Assembly (NCBI RefSeq): GCF_024171765.1
Contig: NZ_JAMTCI010000005.1
Location: forward strand, 91,096 to 155,095
DNA length: 64,000 nucleotides
Direction: 5' to 3'
Origin: Williamsia deligens
GTDB lineage: Bacteria; Actinomycetota; Actinomycetes; Mycobacteriales; Mycobacteriaceae
A model generated the notes under the pieces. The model made no database searches. It saw nothing but the letters and a program-made list of their open reading frames with translations, and was not told where the DNA came from. This document shows, piece by piece, positions 54,565-64,000 of the stretch; positions within the stretch are counted from its first letter, which is position 1; every line of letters begins with the position of its first letter. Both the position numbers and the translations under genes were made by a program.

Positions 54565-55917
54565 GTGGGAATCGTCATCGTCAACCTCATCGGGTTGGTC
54601 GTCATCATCGCGGTGCTGCTGAAGTACGTCCGGCCGCCGCTCGCGAAGGCGATGAAGTCGCAGCAGGATGCTGTCGCGACACAGATCGCCGAGCACGAAC
54701 AGGCGAAGAAGCGTCTGGCCGAGGCGCGCGACGCGCACGCCAACGCCGTCGAGGAGGCCCGGGCGACCGCGAGCCAGATCCGCGAGGACGCCCGCGGCGA
54801 CGCCCAGGCCATCGCCGAGGAGCTCTCGGCCCAGGCCGACAGCGAGGTCGCCCGCATCCGCGAGCACGGCACCGCACAGGTGGAGCTCAACCGCGCCGCC
54901 CTCGTCCGTGGACTCCGGGCCGACCTCGGCCTGGCCTCGGTGGAGCTGGCCGGATCAGCGGTACGCGAGCACCTCGAGGACGAGGCCGCACGCAAGGAGT
55001 CGATCGACCGCGTCATCGACGAACTCGAGAACATGGTCGGCTCCGACGAGGCGCGCTCACGCATCTCGGCTCCTGCCGACCTCGTCGGACTGCACTCGAT
55101 GCGAGCGGCCAGTCGCGAGGCCGTCCGGCACCTGACCGAGGAGTTCGACAGCCGGACACAGGATCTCGACGTCGATGCGCTCACGGCACTGGCCGGTGAC
55201 CTCGCCGACGTGGTCGACGTCCTCAACCGCGAGCACGTCCTGCGCAAGCACCTCGGTGAACCGTCCGACGACACCGAGTCCAAGACACGGCTCGTGGACG
55301 CGGTCTTCGGGTCCTCGGTCCGTGAGGACACCGTGGCACTGCTGCGCACCGCAGCCACCGGCCGGTGGTCCCAGACCGCCGACCTGACGCTGGCCATCGA
55401 GCGTCTCGCGCGTTTCGCGCTGCTCATCGCCGCCGAGCGCGGATCGTCCATCGACGACGTCGAGGACGAACTGTTCCGCCTGGGGCGGCTCCTCGTCGCC
55501 CAGCCGCGCCTGTCGGCCCTGCTCTCCGACCAGAACGCCCCGGTCGACGGTCGCGTGTCCCTGCTCGACTCCGTCATCGACGGCAAGGTCGACCCCACCA
55601 CCAAGGCGCTCGTCGGGCAGACCGTCCGGCTGTTGCGCGGACAGTCGGCCGCCTCGGCCGTGTCCGATCTCGCCGAACTCGCCGCCGCGCGCCGTGGGGA
55701 GACGGTGGCCCACGTGATCGCCGCCGTCGATCCCTCGCCGGAGCAGGACGAGCGCATCGCGTCGGTGCTCGGACGCATCTACGGCCGCGACATCTCCACC
55801 CAGATCGAGGTCGACCCCGAGCTCCTCGGTGGCCTCCGCATCGCCATCGGCGACGAGGTCATCGACGCCGACGTGGCGACCAAGTTGGCGCGTGCCGCAG
55901 GAGAACTCCCGTCGTGA
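54565..55917 (+). CDS. atpH: ATP synthase fused b-delta subunit
   Basis: A 450-residue fusion typical of Mycobacteriales. Residues 1-165 are a b-type chain with its own membrane helix ([20 protein letters not shown]) and a long stalk helix. Residues of about 170-450 are the delta domain that caps the alpha subunits, ending in [20 protein letters not shown]. The GTG start at 54565 lies 4 bp after the atpF stop. Confidence 0.97.
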   Translation: MGIVIVNLIGLVVIIAVLLKYVRPPLAKAMKSQQDAVATQIAEHEQAKKRLAEARDAHANAVEEARATASQIREDARGDAQAIAEELSAQADSEVARIREHGTAQVELNRAALVRGLRADLGLASVELAGSAVREHLEDEAARKESIDRVIDELENMVGSDEARSRISAPADLVGLHSMRAASREAVRHLTEEFDSRTQDLDVDALTALAGDLADVVDVLNREHVLRKHLGEPSDDTESKTRLVDAVFGSSVREDTVALLRTAATGRWSQTADLTLAIERLARFALLIAAERGSSIDDVEDELFRLGRLLVAQPRLSALLSDQNAPVDGRVSLLDSVIDGKVDPTTKALVGQTVRLLRGQSAASAVSDLAELAAARRGETVAHVIAAVDPSPEQDERIASVLGRIYGRDISTQIEVDPELLGGLRIAIGDEVIDADVATKLARAAGELPS

Positions 55918-55984
55918 CCGGTCGCGCGGCCGGCCACCCCACACACCTCACCGACCTACCCCAACGCAAGGAAGACTGATACCC

Positions 55985-57616
55985 ATGGCGGAGTTGACGA
56001 TCTCATCTGACGAGATCAAGGGTGCAATCGAGCAGTACGTCTCGTCGTTCACGGCCGACGCCTCCCGCGAGGAGGTCGGCACGGTCACCGACACGTCCGA
56101 CGGCATCGCCCACGTGAGCGGCCTGCCCGGCGCCATGGCGAACGAGCTGCTCCAGTTCCCGAACGGCGTGCTGGGCGTCGCCCTCAACCTCGACGAGGAC
56201 GAGATCGGCGCGGTCATCCTCGGCGACTACGAGCACATCGAGGAGGGCCAGCAGGTCAGCCGGACCGGCGAGGTGCTGCAGGTGCCCGTCGGTGACGGCT
56301 TCCTCGGTCGCGTCGTGAACCCGCTCGGCCAGCCGATCGACGGCCAGGGCGACATCGAGTCCGACCAGCAGCGCGTCCTCGAGCTGCAGGCCGCCTCCGT
56401 GCTGGAGCGACAGCCCGTCGAGGAGTCGCTGGCGACCGGCATCACCGCCATCGACGCCATGACGGCCATCGGCCGCGGCCAGCGCCAGCTGATCATCGGT
56501 GACCGCAAGACGGGCAAGACCGCCGTCTGCATCGACGCGATCCTGAACCAGAAGGCGAACTGGGAGACCGGCGACGCCTCCAAGCAGGTCCGCTGCATCT
56601 ACGTCGCGATCGGTCAGAAGGGCTCCACGATCGCCGGCGTCAAGCAGGCCCTCGAGGACGCCGGTGCGCTGGAGTACACGACCATCGTCGCGGCACCCGC
56701 GTCGGACTCGGCCGGCTTCAAGTGGCTCGCGCCCTACACCGGCTCGGCGATCGGTCAGCACTGGATGTACGAGGGCAAGCACGTCCTCGTGGTCTTCGAC
56801 GATCTGACCAAGCAGGCCGAGGCCTACCGCGCCATCTCGCTGCTGCTGCGCCGCCCGCCGGGCCGCGAGGCGTACCCCGGCGACGTCTTCTACCTGCACT
56901 CGCGTCTGCTGGAGCGTTGTGCGAAGTTGTCCGACGAGCTCGGTGGCGGTTCGATGACCGGTCTGCCGATCATCGAGACGAAGGCCAACGACATCTCGGC
57001 GTTCATCCCGACCAACGTCATCTCGATCACCGACGGCCAGGTCTTCCTCGAGTCGGACCTCTTCAACAAGGGTGTCCGTCCCGCGATCAACGTCGGCACC
57101 TCGGTGTCGCGCGTCGGTGGTGCGGCGCAGACCAAGGGCCTGAAGAAGGTCAGTGGTTCGCTGCGCCTGGAGCTCGCGCAGTTCCGCGAGCTGGAGGCGT
57201 TCTCGGCGTTCGCGTCCGATCTCGACGACGCGTCGAAGGCCCAGCTCGAGCGCGGCGCGCGTTGGGTCGAGCTGCTCAAGCAGGACCAGTTCAGCCCGGT
57301 CTCGGTCGAGGACCAGATCATCTCGATCTACCTCTGCGGCGAGGGTCATTTCGACTCCGTGCCCGTCGAGGACGTCAGGCGCTTCGTCTCCGAGCTGTTG
57401 ACCCACCTGCACCACAGTGCGCAGGGCGTCTACGACTCGATCGACGGCGGCAAGGCCCTGTCCGACGACCAGGCCGAATCGCTGATCAGCGAGGTCAACA
57501 AGTTCAAGCAGGGCTTCGAGGCCAGTGACGGATCGCGCGTCGTCGACGACGAGGAGACCGACTCGATGAACCCCGAGGACGTCACCAACGAAGAGATCAA
57601 GCTCCGGAAGTCCTGA
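55985..57616 (+). CDS. atpA: ATP synthase F1 subunit alpha
   Basis: A 543-residue non-catalytic nucleotide-binding subunit. The P-loop is [10 protein letters not shown], and the family signature [14 protein letters not shown] lies in the C-terminal half. After the normal helical end (NKFKQGF) there is an extra tail of about 35 residues, acidic and then basic (EIKLRKS). A comparable tail in M. tuberculosis suppresses ATP hydrolysis. The start at ATG 55985 follows AAGGAAG. Confidence 0.98.
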   Translation: MAELTISSDEIKGAIEQYVSSFTADASREEVGTVTDTSDGIAHVSGLPGAMANELLQFPNGVLGVALNLDEDEIGAVILGDYEHIEEGQQVSRTGEVLQVPVGDGFLGRVVNPLGQPIDGQGDIESDQQRVLELQAASVLERQPVEESLATGITAIDAMTAIGRGQRQLIIGDRKTGKTAVCIDAILNQKANWETGDASKQVRCIYVAIGQKGSTIAGVKQALEDAGALEYTTIVAAPASDSAGFKWLAPYTGSAIGQHWMYEGKHVLVVFDDLTKQAEAYRAISLLLRRPPGREAYPGDVFYLHSRLLERCAKLSDELGGGSMTGLPIIETKANDISAFIPTNVISITDGQVFLESDLFNKGVRPAINVGTSVSRVGGAAQTKGLKKVSGSLRLELAQFRELEAFSAFASDLDDASKAQLERGARWVELLKQDQFSPVSVEDQIISIYLCGEGHFDSVPVEDVRRFVSELLTHLHHSAQGVYDSIDGGKALSDDQAESLISEVNKFKQGFEASDGSRVVDDEETDSMNPEDVTNEEIKLRKS

Positions 57617-57665
57617 GGCCATGACCGTTCTGCGACAGCAACGACCCCGTAGGGAGGTGTGAGTC

Positions 57666-60105
<2,440 letters not shown>

Positions 60106-60114
60106 CACGGGCCC

Positions 60115-60501
60115 ATGGCTGACACAGGCTTTCCGGTCGAGGTCGTCTCGGTCGAGGACCGGCTCTACTCGGGGGAGGCGACGTTCGTCATCGCCCAGAC
60201 CACCGAGGGCGAACTGGGCATCCTCAACCATCACGAGCCGCTGCTCGGTCAGCTCATCCCCGGGGGATTCGTCCTCATCGAGCAGACCGACGGCAAGCGT
60301 CGCGTCGCCGCGGTGCAGGGCGGGTTCCTGTCGGTCACGGGCGAGTCGGTGACCGTCCTCGCCGAGTCGGCGGAGTGGGCCAAGGACATCGACGCCGATG
60401 CCGCGCGCAGCACACTCGAGTCGGCGGAAGAGGGCTCGGACGAGTACGAGCAGGCTCTGTCGCGGGTCCGAGCGGTGGAGCAGCTGAACAACGAGAAGTG
60501 A
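60115..60501 (+). CDS. atpC: ATP synthase F1 subunit epsilon
   Basis: A 128-residue regulatory subunit. The N-terminal beta-barrel includes GELGILNHHEPLLGQLIPG. The short helical C-terminal part (about residues 90-128) has the length seen in this order, where it couples weakly to inhibition. It is the last gene of the operon, 9 bp after atpD, and is followed by a long hairpin. Confidence 0.96.
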   Translation: MADTGFPVEVVSVEDRLYSGEATFVIAQTTEGELGILNHHEPLLGQLIPGGFVLIEQTDGKRRVAAVQGGFLSVTGESVTVLAESAEWAKDIDADAARSTLESAEEGSDEYEQALSRVRAVEQLNNEK

Positions 60502-60590
60502 TGTGCGTGACTCTTCGGGACGTGTTCCGACGGGTCCCGTGACAACAGGGAGGCCGGACGGCACCCTGGGAGTCGACACAGACGACGGTC

Positions 60591-60627
60591 GTGATCCCCG
60601 CAAACTGCACAGGTTTGCGGGGATCGC
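60591..60627 (+). terminator. terminator hairpin of the atp operon
   Basis: GATCCCCGCAAAC (60593-60605) pairs perfectly with GTTTGCGGGGATC (60613-60625) around the loop TGCACAG. Two further pairs, one a wobble, extend the stem to 15 bp. No U-tract follows. This is the clearest hairpin in the window. Confidence 0.85.
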
Positions 60628-60666
60628 CGTATCCGGGCCCGGACATCGGGTCCACAGGAGGCGTGG

Positions 60667-61110
60667 ATGAGCACGACGACGGCCCTGGTGCTCGTCGTCG
60701 TCGCCGTGTTCGTGGTCGGCGTCCTCGCCCTGGCCGTCGGGGTCGGGGTGCGCGTCGGTCGTCTCCGCCGTCGCGGCACCGCGGTGTTGTTCCGGGTGTT
60801 GCCGGCGGGGGAGGACCGCGGGTGGAGACACGGGATCGTCCGGTACAACGACGACGCTCTGGTCTACTACCGGCTGTCCAGCCTGCGGACGGGGCCGAGC
60901 CGCGTCATCGAGCGTCAGGCCATCGAGATCCTCGGCCGACGGTCGGCGCACGGCACCGAGGTGGACGTCATCGAGGACATGACCGTCGTCGAGATCGAGG
61001 CCGGCAACCACCGCTACGAGCTGGCCATGTACCCGGGCGCCGTCACGGCCTTCCAGTCGTGGGTCGAGTCGCGTCCGTCGGTGCGGTCACGTCGTCGGCG
61101 ATCCGCCTGA
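60667..61110 (+). CDS. DUF2550 membrane-anchored protein
   Basis: A 147-residue protein with a single N-terminal membrane helix (LVLVVVAVFVVGVLALAVGVGV) and a soluble domain with FRVLPAGEDRGWRHGIVRYND and the C-terminal YELAMYPGAVTAFQSWVESR. This matches the actinobacterial DUF2550 family, which sits between atpC and murA in mycobacteria. The function is unknown. The ATG follows AGGAGG. Its last 24 bp overlap the convergent adenosyltransferase gene. Confidence 0.85.
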   Translation: MSTTTALVLVVVAVFVVGVLALAVGVGVRVGRLRRRGTAVLFRVLPAGEDRGWRHGIVRYNDDALVYYRLSSLRTGPSRVIERQAIEILGRRSAHGTEVDVIEDMTVVEIEAGNHRYELAMYPGAVTAFQSWVESRPSVRSRRRRSA

Positions 61111-61704
61111 CGGTTCTGCGCGGGGATCGCGTTGACGTTCACCACCTGGCCGCCACAGGACGTCGTCGCCGCCGTTGGCGGCGCGCGCGAGGATGAACAG
61201 CAGGTCCGAGAGCCGGTTGAGATATCGCGCAGGCAACTCCGAGGTGGTGTCGGGGTGTGCGTGCACCGCCGCCCATGCGGCGCGCTCCGCCCGACGCGTC
61301 ACCGTCCGCGCCACATGCAGCAACGCCGCCAGCGCGGAACCGCCGGGCAGGATGAACGAGTCCAGGGGCGCCAACGCGTCGCCGTACTCGTCGCACCACC
61401 GTTCGATCGCGTCGACGTACTCCTGCTGCACCCGCAGCGGCGGGTACTCCGGGTTCTCGACGACGGGGGTGGCCAGGTCCGCACCGGCATCGAACAGATC
61501 GTTCTGGATCGTGGTGAGGACATGCGTCATGTGCTCGTCGGGCGATCCCAGCGCCACCGCGACGCCGATCGCCGCATTCGCCTCGTCGCATTCCGCGTAG
61601 GCGACCACGCGTGGATCGGTCTTGGACACACGGGAGAAGTCGCTGAGACCCGTCGTCCCGTCGTCGCCGGTCCGCGTGTAGATCCGCGTGAGGTGCACAG
61701 CCAT
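61087..61704 (-). CDS. cob(I)alamin adenosyltransferase, PduO type
   Basis: A 205-residue ATP:corrinoid adenosyltransferase that makes adenosylcobalamin. The N-terminal ATP-binding segment IYTRTGDDGTTGLSD is at residues 8-22. The helical bundle has the substrate loop FILPGGSALAALLHVARTVTRRAER. ARYLNRLSDLLFILARAAN near the C-terminus completes the family signature. ATG 61704 follows TACGGT by 6 nt. Confidence 0.94.
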   Translation of the reverse strand: MAVHLTRIYTRTGDDGTTGLSDFSRVSKTDPRVVAYAECDEANAAIGVAVALGSPDEHMTHVLTTIQNDLFDAGADLATPVVENPEYPPLRVQQEYVDAIERWCDEYGDALAPLDSFILPGGSALAALLHVARTVTRRAERAAWAAVHAHPDTTSELPARYLNRLSDLLFILARAANGGDDVLWRPGGERQRDPRAEPSGGSPTT

Positions 61705-61710
61705 GCCTCA

Positions 61711-61716
61711 ACCGTA
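61711..61716 (-). promoter_or_regulatory. -10 hexamer of leaderless adenosyltransferase transcript
   Basis: On the minus strand TACGGT lies 6 nt before the ATG at 61704. Confidence 0.5.
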
Positions 61717-61765
61717 GGCGACGGTGCGTGGGTGGTCTGGACGGGACGCGTCGGGCCTCACTCGG

Positions 61766-61793
61766 TTGGTGCGACCCCGGTGGGAGCTACTCT
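61766..61793 (+). promoter_or_regulatory. promoter of the SRPBCC gene, leaderless
   Basis: TTGGTG (61766-61771) and TACTCT (61788-61793) are separated by 16 bp. The -10 ends 6 nt before the ATG at 61800. Confidence 0.6.
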
Positions 61794-61799
61794 CCGGTC

Positions 61800-62279
61800 A
61801 TGACGCCGAGGCCTTTCCGAGTTCAGCGCAGCCGCATCATCGGAGCTCCGGCGTCGGACATCGTGCGGGAGATCGTCGACTTCCGGCGGTGGACGTCCTG
61901 GTCCCCGTGGGAGGACGCCGACCCCGCGATGACCCGCGAGTACACCGGCGCACCGGAGGGGGTCGGCGCCCGGTACGCCTGGTCGGGCAACCGCAAGGCG
62001 GGCGCGGGGTCGATGGAGATCACCGCCGTCGAGGCCGACCGCAGCGTCGAGGCCCGGTTGACGTTCAGCCGGCCGATGCGTGCGGACAACACCGTCCGGT
62101 TCGACGTCGAGCCCGCGGACGGCGGTCATCGTGTGACGTGGGTGATGGCGGGGGAGACCTCGGGGATCGCCGGTCTGATCTCGCGCCTGATCCCGATGGA
62201 CCGTCTGGTGGGCGGTGACTTCGAGCGCGGGCTCGAACGGCTCGACGCGACGGTCACCGGCCGGGGTGCGCAGCGATGA
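61800..62279 (+). CDS. SRPBCC-fold (START-like) polyketide cyclase/dehydrase-type protein
   Basis: A 159-residue single-domain protein. The pattern begins with [27 protein letters not shown] and ends with a long C-terminal helix ([13 protein letters not shown]). This is typical of SRPBCC proteins annotated as polyketide cyclase/dehydrase, which bind hydrophobic ligands. No ligand can be named. The start at ATG 61800 was preferred over 61728 because TACTCT lies 6 nt upstream. Confidence 0.82.
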   Translation: MTPRPFRVQRSRIIGAPASDIVREIVDFRRWTSWSPWEDADPAMTREYTGAPEGVGARYAWSGNRKAGAGSMEITAVEADRSVEARLTFSRPMRADNTVRFDVEPADGGHRVTWVMAGETSGIAGLISRLIPMDRLVGGDFERGLERLDATVTGRGAQR

Positions 62280-62324
62280 CACCCGCCGGGACCCGCCGCC
62301 CCGGGTGTACGCGCCACCACTCGT

Positions 62325-62330
62325 TAAGGT
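62325..62330 (+). promoter_or_regulatory. -10 hexamer of leaderless murA transcript
   Basis: TAAGGT lies 7 nt before the GTG at 62338. No clear -35 is visible. Confidence 0.5.
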
Positions 62331-62337
62331 CGAAAGC

Positions 62338-63588
62338 GTGAGCGAACGCTTCCTGGTGACCGGTGGCGCCCGTCTGTCCGGTGAGGTCACCGTGGTCGGA
62401 GCCAAGAACAGTGTGCTGAAGCTGATGGCCGCGGCGCTGCTGGCGGAGGGTCGGACCACCCTGACGAACTGCCCGCAGATCGCCGACGTCCCGCTGATGG
62501 CCGACGTCCTGCGGGGACTCGGGACGACGGTCGAGATCGACGGCGACGTCGTGGTCATCGACACCCCGGCCCAGCCCAGCTTCCATGCCGATTTCGACGC
62601 CGTGAAACAGTTCCGGGCCTCGGTGTGCGTGCTCGGCCCGTTGCTCGCGCGGTGCCATCGCGCGGTGGTGGCGTTGCCGGGTGGCGACGCCATCGGCTCG
62701 CGACCGCTCGACATGCATCAGGCCGGGTTGAGGGCGCTCGGGGCGAACAGCACGATCGAGCACGGGTGTGTCGTCGCCGATGCCGACCGGTTGATCGGGG
62801 CCGCGGTCGCCCTGGAGTTCCCCTCGGTGGGGGCGACGGAGAACATCCTCATGGCCGCGGTGCTCGCCGACGGGGTGACCACCATCGACAACGCTGCGCG
62901 GGAGCCCGAGATCGTGGACCTGTGCGTGATGCTGCGGCAGATGGGGGCCCTCATCGAGGGTGCGGGTACCTCCACGCTCACGGTCACAGGGGTCACCCGA
63001 CTCACCCCGACGACCCACCGGGTGGTGGGGGACCGCATCGTCGCCGCGACCTGGGGGGTCGCCGCAGCCATGACCCGGGGCGACATCCGGGTGTCGGGGA
63101 TCGATCCCGGACACCTGCACCTCGTCCTGGCGAAGCTGACCGATGCCGGCGCCCAGGTCGACCGCTTCGACGACGGGTTCCGGGTGCGTCAGGACGACCG
63201 CCCGCACGCGGTGAACGTCTCGACTCTCCCGTTCCCCGGGTTCCCGACCGATCTGCAACCGATGGCCATCGGGTTGGCGACGGTCGCGGAGGGGATGTCG
63301 GTGATCACCGAGAACGTGTTCGAGGCACGTTTCCGTTTCGTCGAGGAGATGATCCGCTTGGGCGCCGACGCCCGCACCGACGGCCACCATGCGGTGATCC
63401 GGGGGATCGAGCGCCTGTCGAGCGCCCCGGTGTGGTGCTCCGACATCCGCGCCGGCGCAGGACTCGTCCTGGCCGGCCTGGTCGCCGACGGTGTCACCGA
63501 GGTCCACGACGTGCACCACATCGACCGCGGGTATCCGGAGTTCATCGAGAACCTGGTGGCTCTCGGCGCCCGGGTCGAACGCGTCTGA
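62338..63588 (+). CDS. murA: UDP-N-acetylglucosamine 1-carboxyvinyltransferase
   Basis: A 416-residue enzyme catalysing the first committed step of peptidoglycan synthesis. The two inside-out barrels are recognisable from [18 protein letters not shown] near the N-terminus to the C-terminal [13 protein letters not shown]. The catalytic position normally held by Cys115 is Asp117 here, in [10 protein letters not shown], as in M. tuberculosis, where it confers fosfomycin insensitivity. The GTG start at 62338 is 7 nt after TAAGGT. It lies directly upstream of an rRNA operon promoter region, as in mycobacteria. Confidence 0.97.
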   Translation: MSERFLVTGGARLSGEVTVVGAKNSVLKLMAAALLAEGRTTLTNCPQIADVPLMADVLRGLGTTVEIDGDVVVIDTPAQPSFHADFDAVKQFRASVCVLGPLLARCHRAVVALPGGDAIGSRPLDMHQAGLRALGANSTIEHGCVVADADRLIGAAVALEFPSVGATENILMAAVLADGVTTIDNAAREPEIVDLCVMLRQMGALIEGAGTSTLTVTGVTRLTPTTHRVVGDRIVAATWGVAAAMTRGDIRVSGIDPGHLHLVLAKLTDAGAQVDRFDDGFRVRQDDRPHAVNVSTLPFPGFPTDLQPMAIGLATVAEGMSVITENVFEARFRFVEEMIRLGADARTDGHHAVIRGIERLSSAPVWCSDIRAGAGLVLAGLVADGVTEVHDVHHIDRGYPEFIENLVALGARVERV

Positions 63589-63617
63589 CGCTGCGGACGG
63601 GCCGCTGACCAGGCGAT

Positions 63618-63646
63618 TTGACCCCGTGCAGATCTGTGCGTAGTTT
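63618..63646 (+). promoter_or_regulatory. rRNA operon promoter, upstream copy
   Basis: TTGACC (63618-63623) and TAGTTT (63641-63646) are spaced by 17 bp, downstream of murA. It lies about 180 bp before a second promoter, as in tandem rrn promoters of this order. Confidence 0.65.
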
Positions 63647-63798
63647 TCTCCGAGTCAGCGCGCCACGGCGCCGCCCCGGATCACTCCGGGGAGTTGGGAA
63701 ACCGGGCCTGCGCAGACATCCAGCCTCGAGCTCTAGCGGAGAAATCGGCCGGGATTCGGCGCGCGGATCGGGACTCCCGGAACTGCCACACAGTGGAT

Positions 63799-63828
63799 TT
63801 GGACCGGACAGGATCGCTCTGCTAGGCT
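63799..63828 (+). promoter_or_regulatory. rRNA operon promoter, downstream copy
   Basis: TTGGAC (63799-63804) and TAGGCT (63823-63828) are spaced by 18 bp. The predicted start near 63835 gives a 16S leader of at least 165 nt within the window. Confidence 0.65.
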
Positions 63829-64000
63829 GGAAGAGTTGCTCCGGAGACGGGGCAACGACGGACTACAGTCCCCGATCACGAGCCTGAGCAGGGCAAACGG
63901 TTTGCGGATGTGTGTTCTTTGAGAACTCGATAGTGTGTTGACATTTTTGTTGGTGAGTTTTGTTTGCCTGCATCATTCGTCAGTGGTGGTGTGGGTTTGT
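63829..64000 (+). promoter_or_regulatory. 16S rRNA leader with boxA-like antitermination element
   Basis: TGTTCTTTGAGAACT at 63913-63927, followed by CGATAGTGTG, is the conserved element of rrn leaders in this order and resembles boxA. GCAAAC-G-GTTTGC at 63893-63905 is a short inverted repeat before it. The last 50 bases are T/G-rich. The mature 16S start is not reached, so the rRNA gene itself lies outside the window. Confidence 0.75.

Noticed and set aside
63940..64000. Start of 16S rRNA
   Set aside because: The conserved 5' end of 16S rRNA is not present by base 64000; only the leader is included.

Overview
This window looks like chromosomal core sequence of a high-GC, mycolic-acid-bearing actinobacterium in the order Mycobacteriales; a Gordonia or Williamsia-like genus is my best guess, but species cannot be fixed from sequence reading alone. 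The evidence is the multifunctional 2-oxoglutarate decarboxylase Kgd, the fused b-delta subunit of ATP synthase, a cyclopropane-mycolate-synthase-family methyltransferase, a fused HadA/HadB dehydratase, a DUF222/13E12-type HNH protein, MurA carrying Asp117, and the conserved order argS-lysA-hom-thrC-thrB-rho-rpmE-prfA-prmC-ywlC-wecA-atp operon-murA-rrn. No prophage, insertion sequence or CRISPR array was seen.

Region 1 (about 1-9800) is accessory. It holds a ParB-like protein with a metallophosphoesterase, a SUFU-domain protein, a CorA-type Mg2+ channel, an orphan substrate-binding lipoprotein with an MBL-fold hydrolase, two unknown membrane proteins, a LysR/SnoaL divergent pair, and an HNH (13E12-like) protein.

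Region 2 (about 9260-13790) is a compact candidate catabolic locus. A TetR regulator diverges from a Baeyer-Villiger monooxygenase, a short-chain dehydrogenase and an HSL-type esterase. Two near-identical palindromes lie in the 69-bp gap, one on each promoter. The enzymes form a plausible alcohol to ketone to ester to acid plus alcohol route.

Region 3 (13800-29000) holds kgd, a fused asymmetric ABC exporter with an EcsC-like protein and a glutathionyl-hydroquinone-reductase-like protein, a PadR-controlled 14-TM drug exporter, a TetR regulator, and a membrane-anchored molybdopterin (SoxC-like) oxidoreductase.

Region 4 (28360-37900) holds sbcD-sbcC, tRNA-Arg(CCG), a glycosyltransferase, mycolate-type genes, and a DUF3105-DUF305 envelope pair.

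Region 5 (38000-64000) is housekeeping. It contains argS and the lysine/threonine genes in overlapping order, rho with a long repetitive N-terminal insert and a structured leader, translation genes (rpmE, prfA, prmC, ywlC), wecA, the complete nine-gene atp operon closed by a 15-bp hairpin, DUF2550, a cobalamin adenosyltransferase, an SRPBCC protein, murA, and the tandem promoters and leader of an rRNA operon whose 16S gene begins just beyond the window.

Two patterns recur. About fourteen starts have a TANNNT-type -10 hexamer 6-8 nt before the start codon, as expected for leaderless mRNAs. Several gene ends carry strong GC-rich hairpins without a U-tract, the terminator style of this order. 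I found no clearly novel system. The strongest candidates for follow-up are the TetR/BVMO locus with its dual operators, the DUF3105/DUF305 envelope pair, and the rho leader plus insert.
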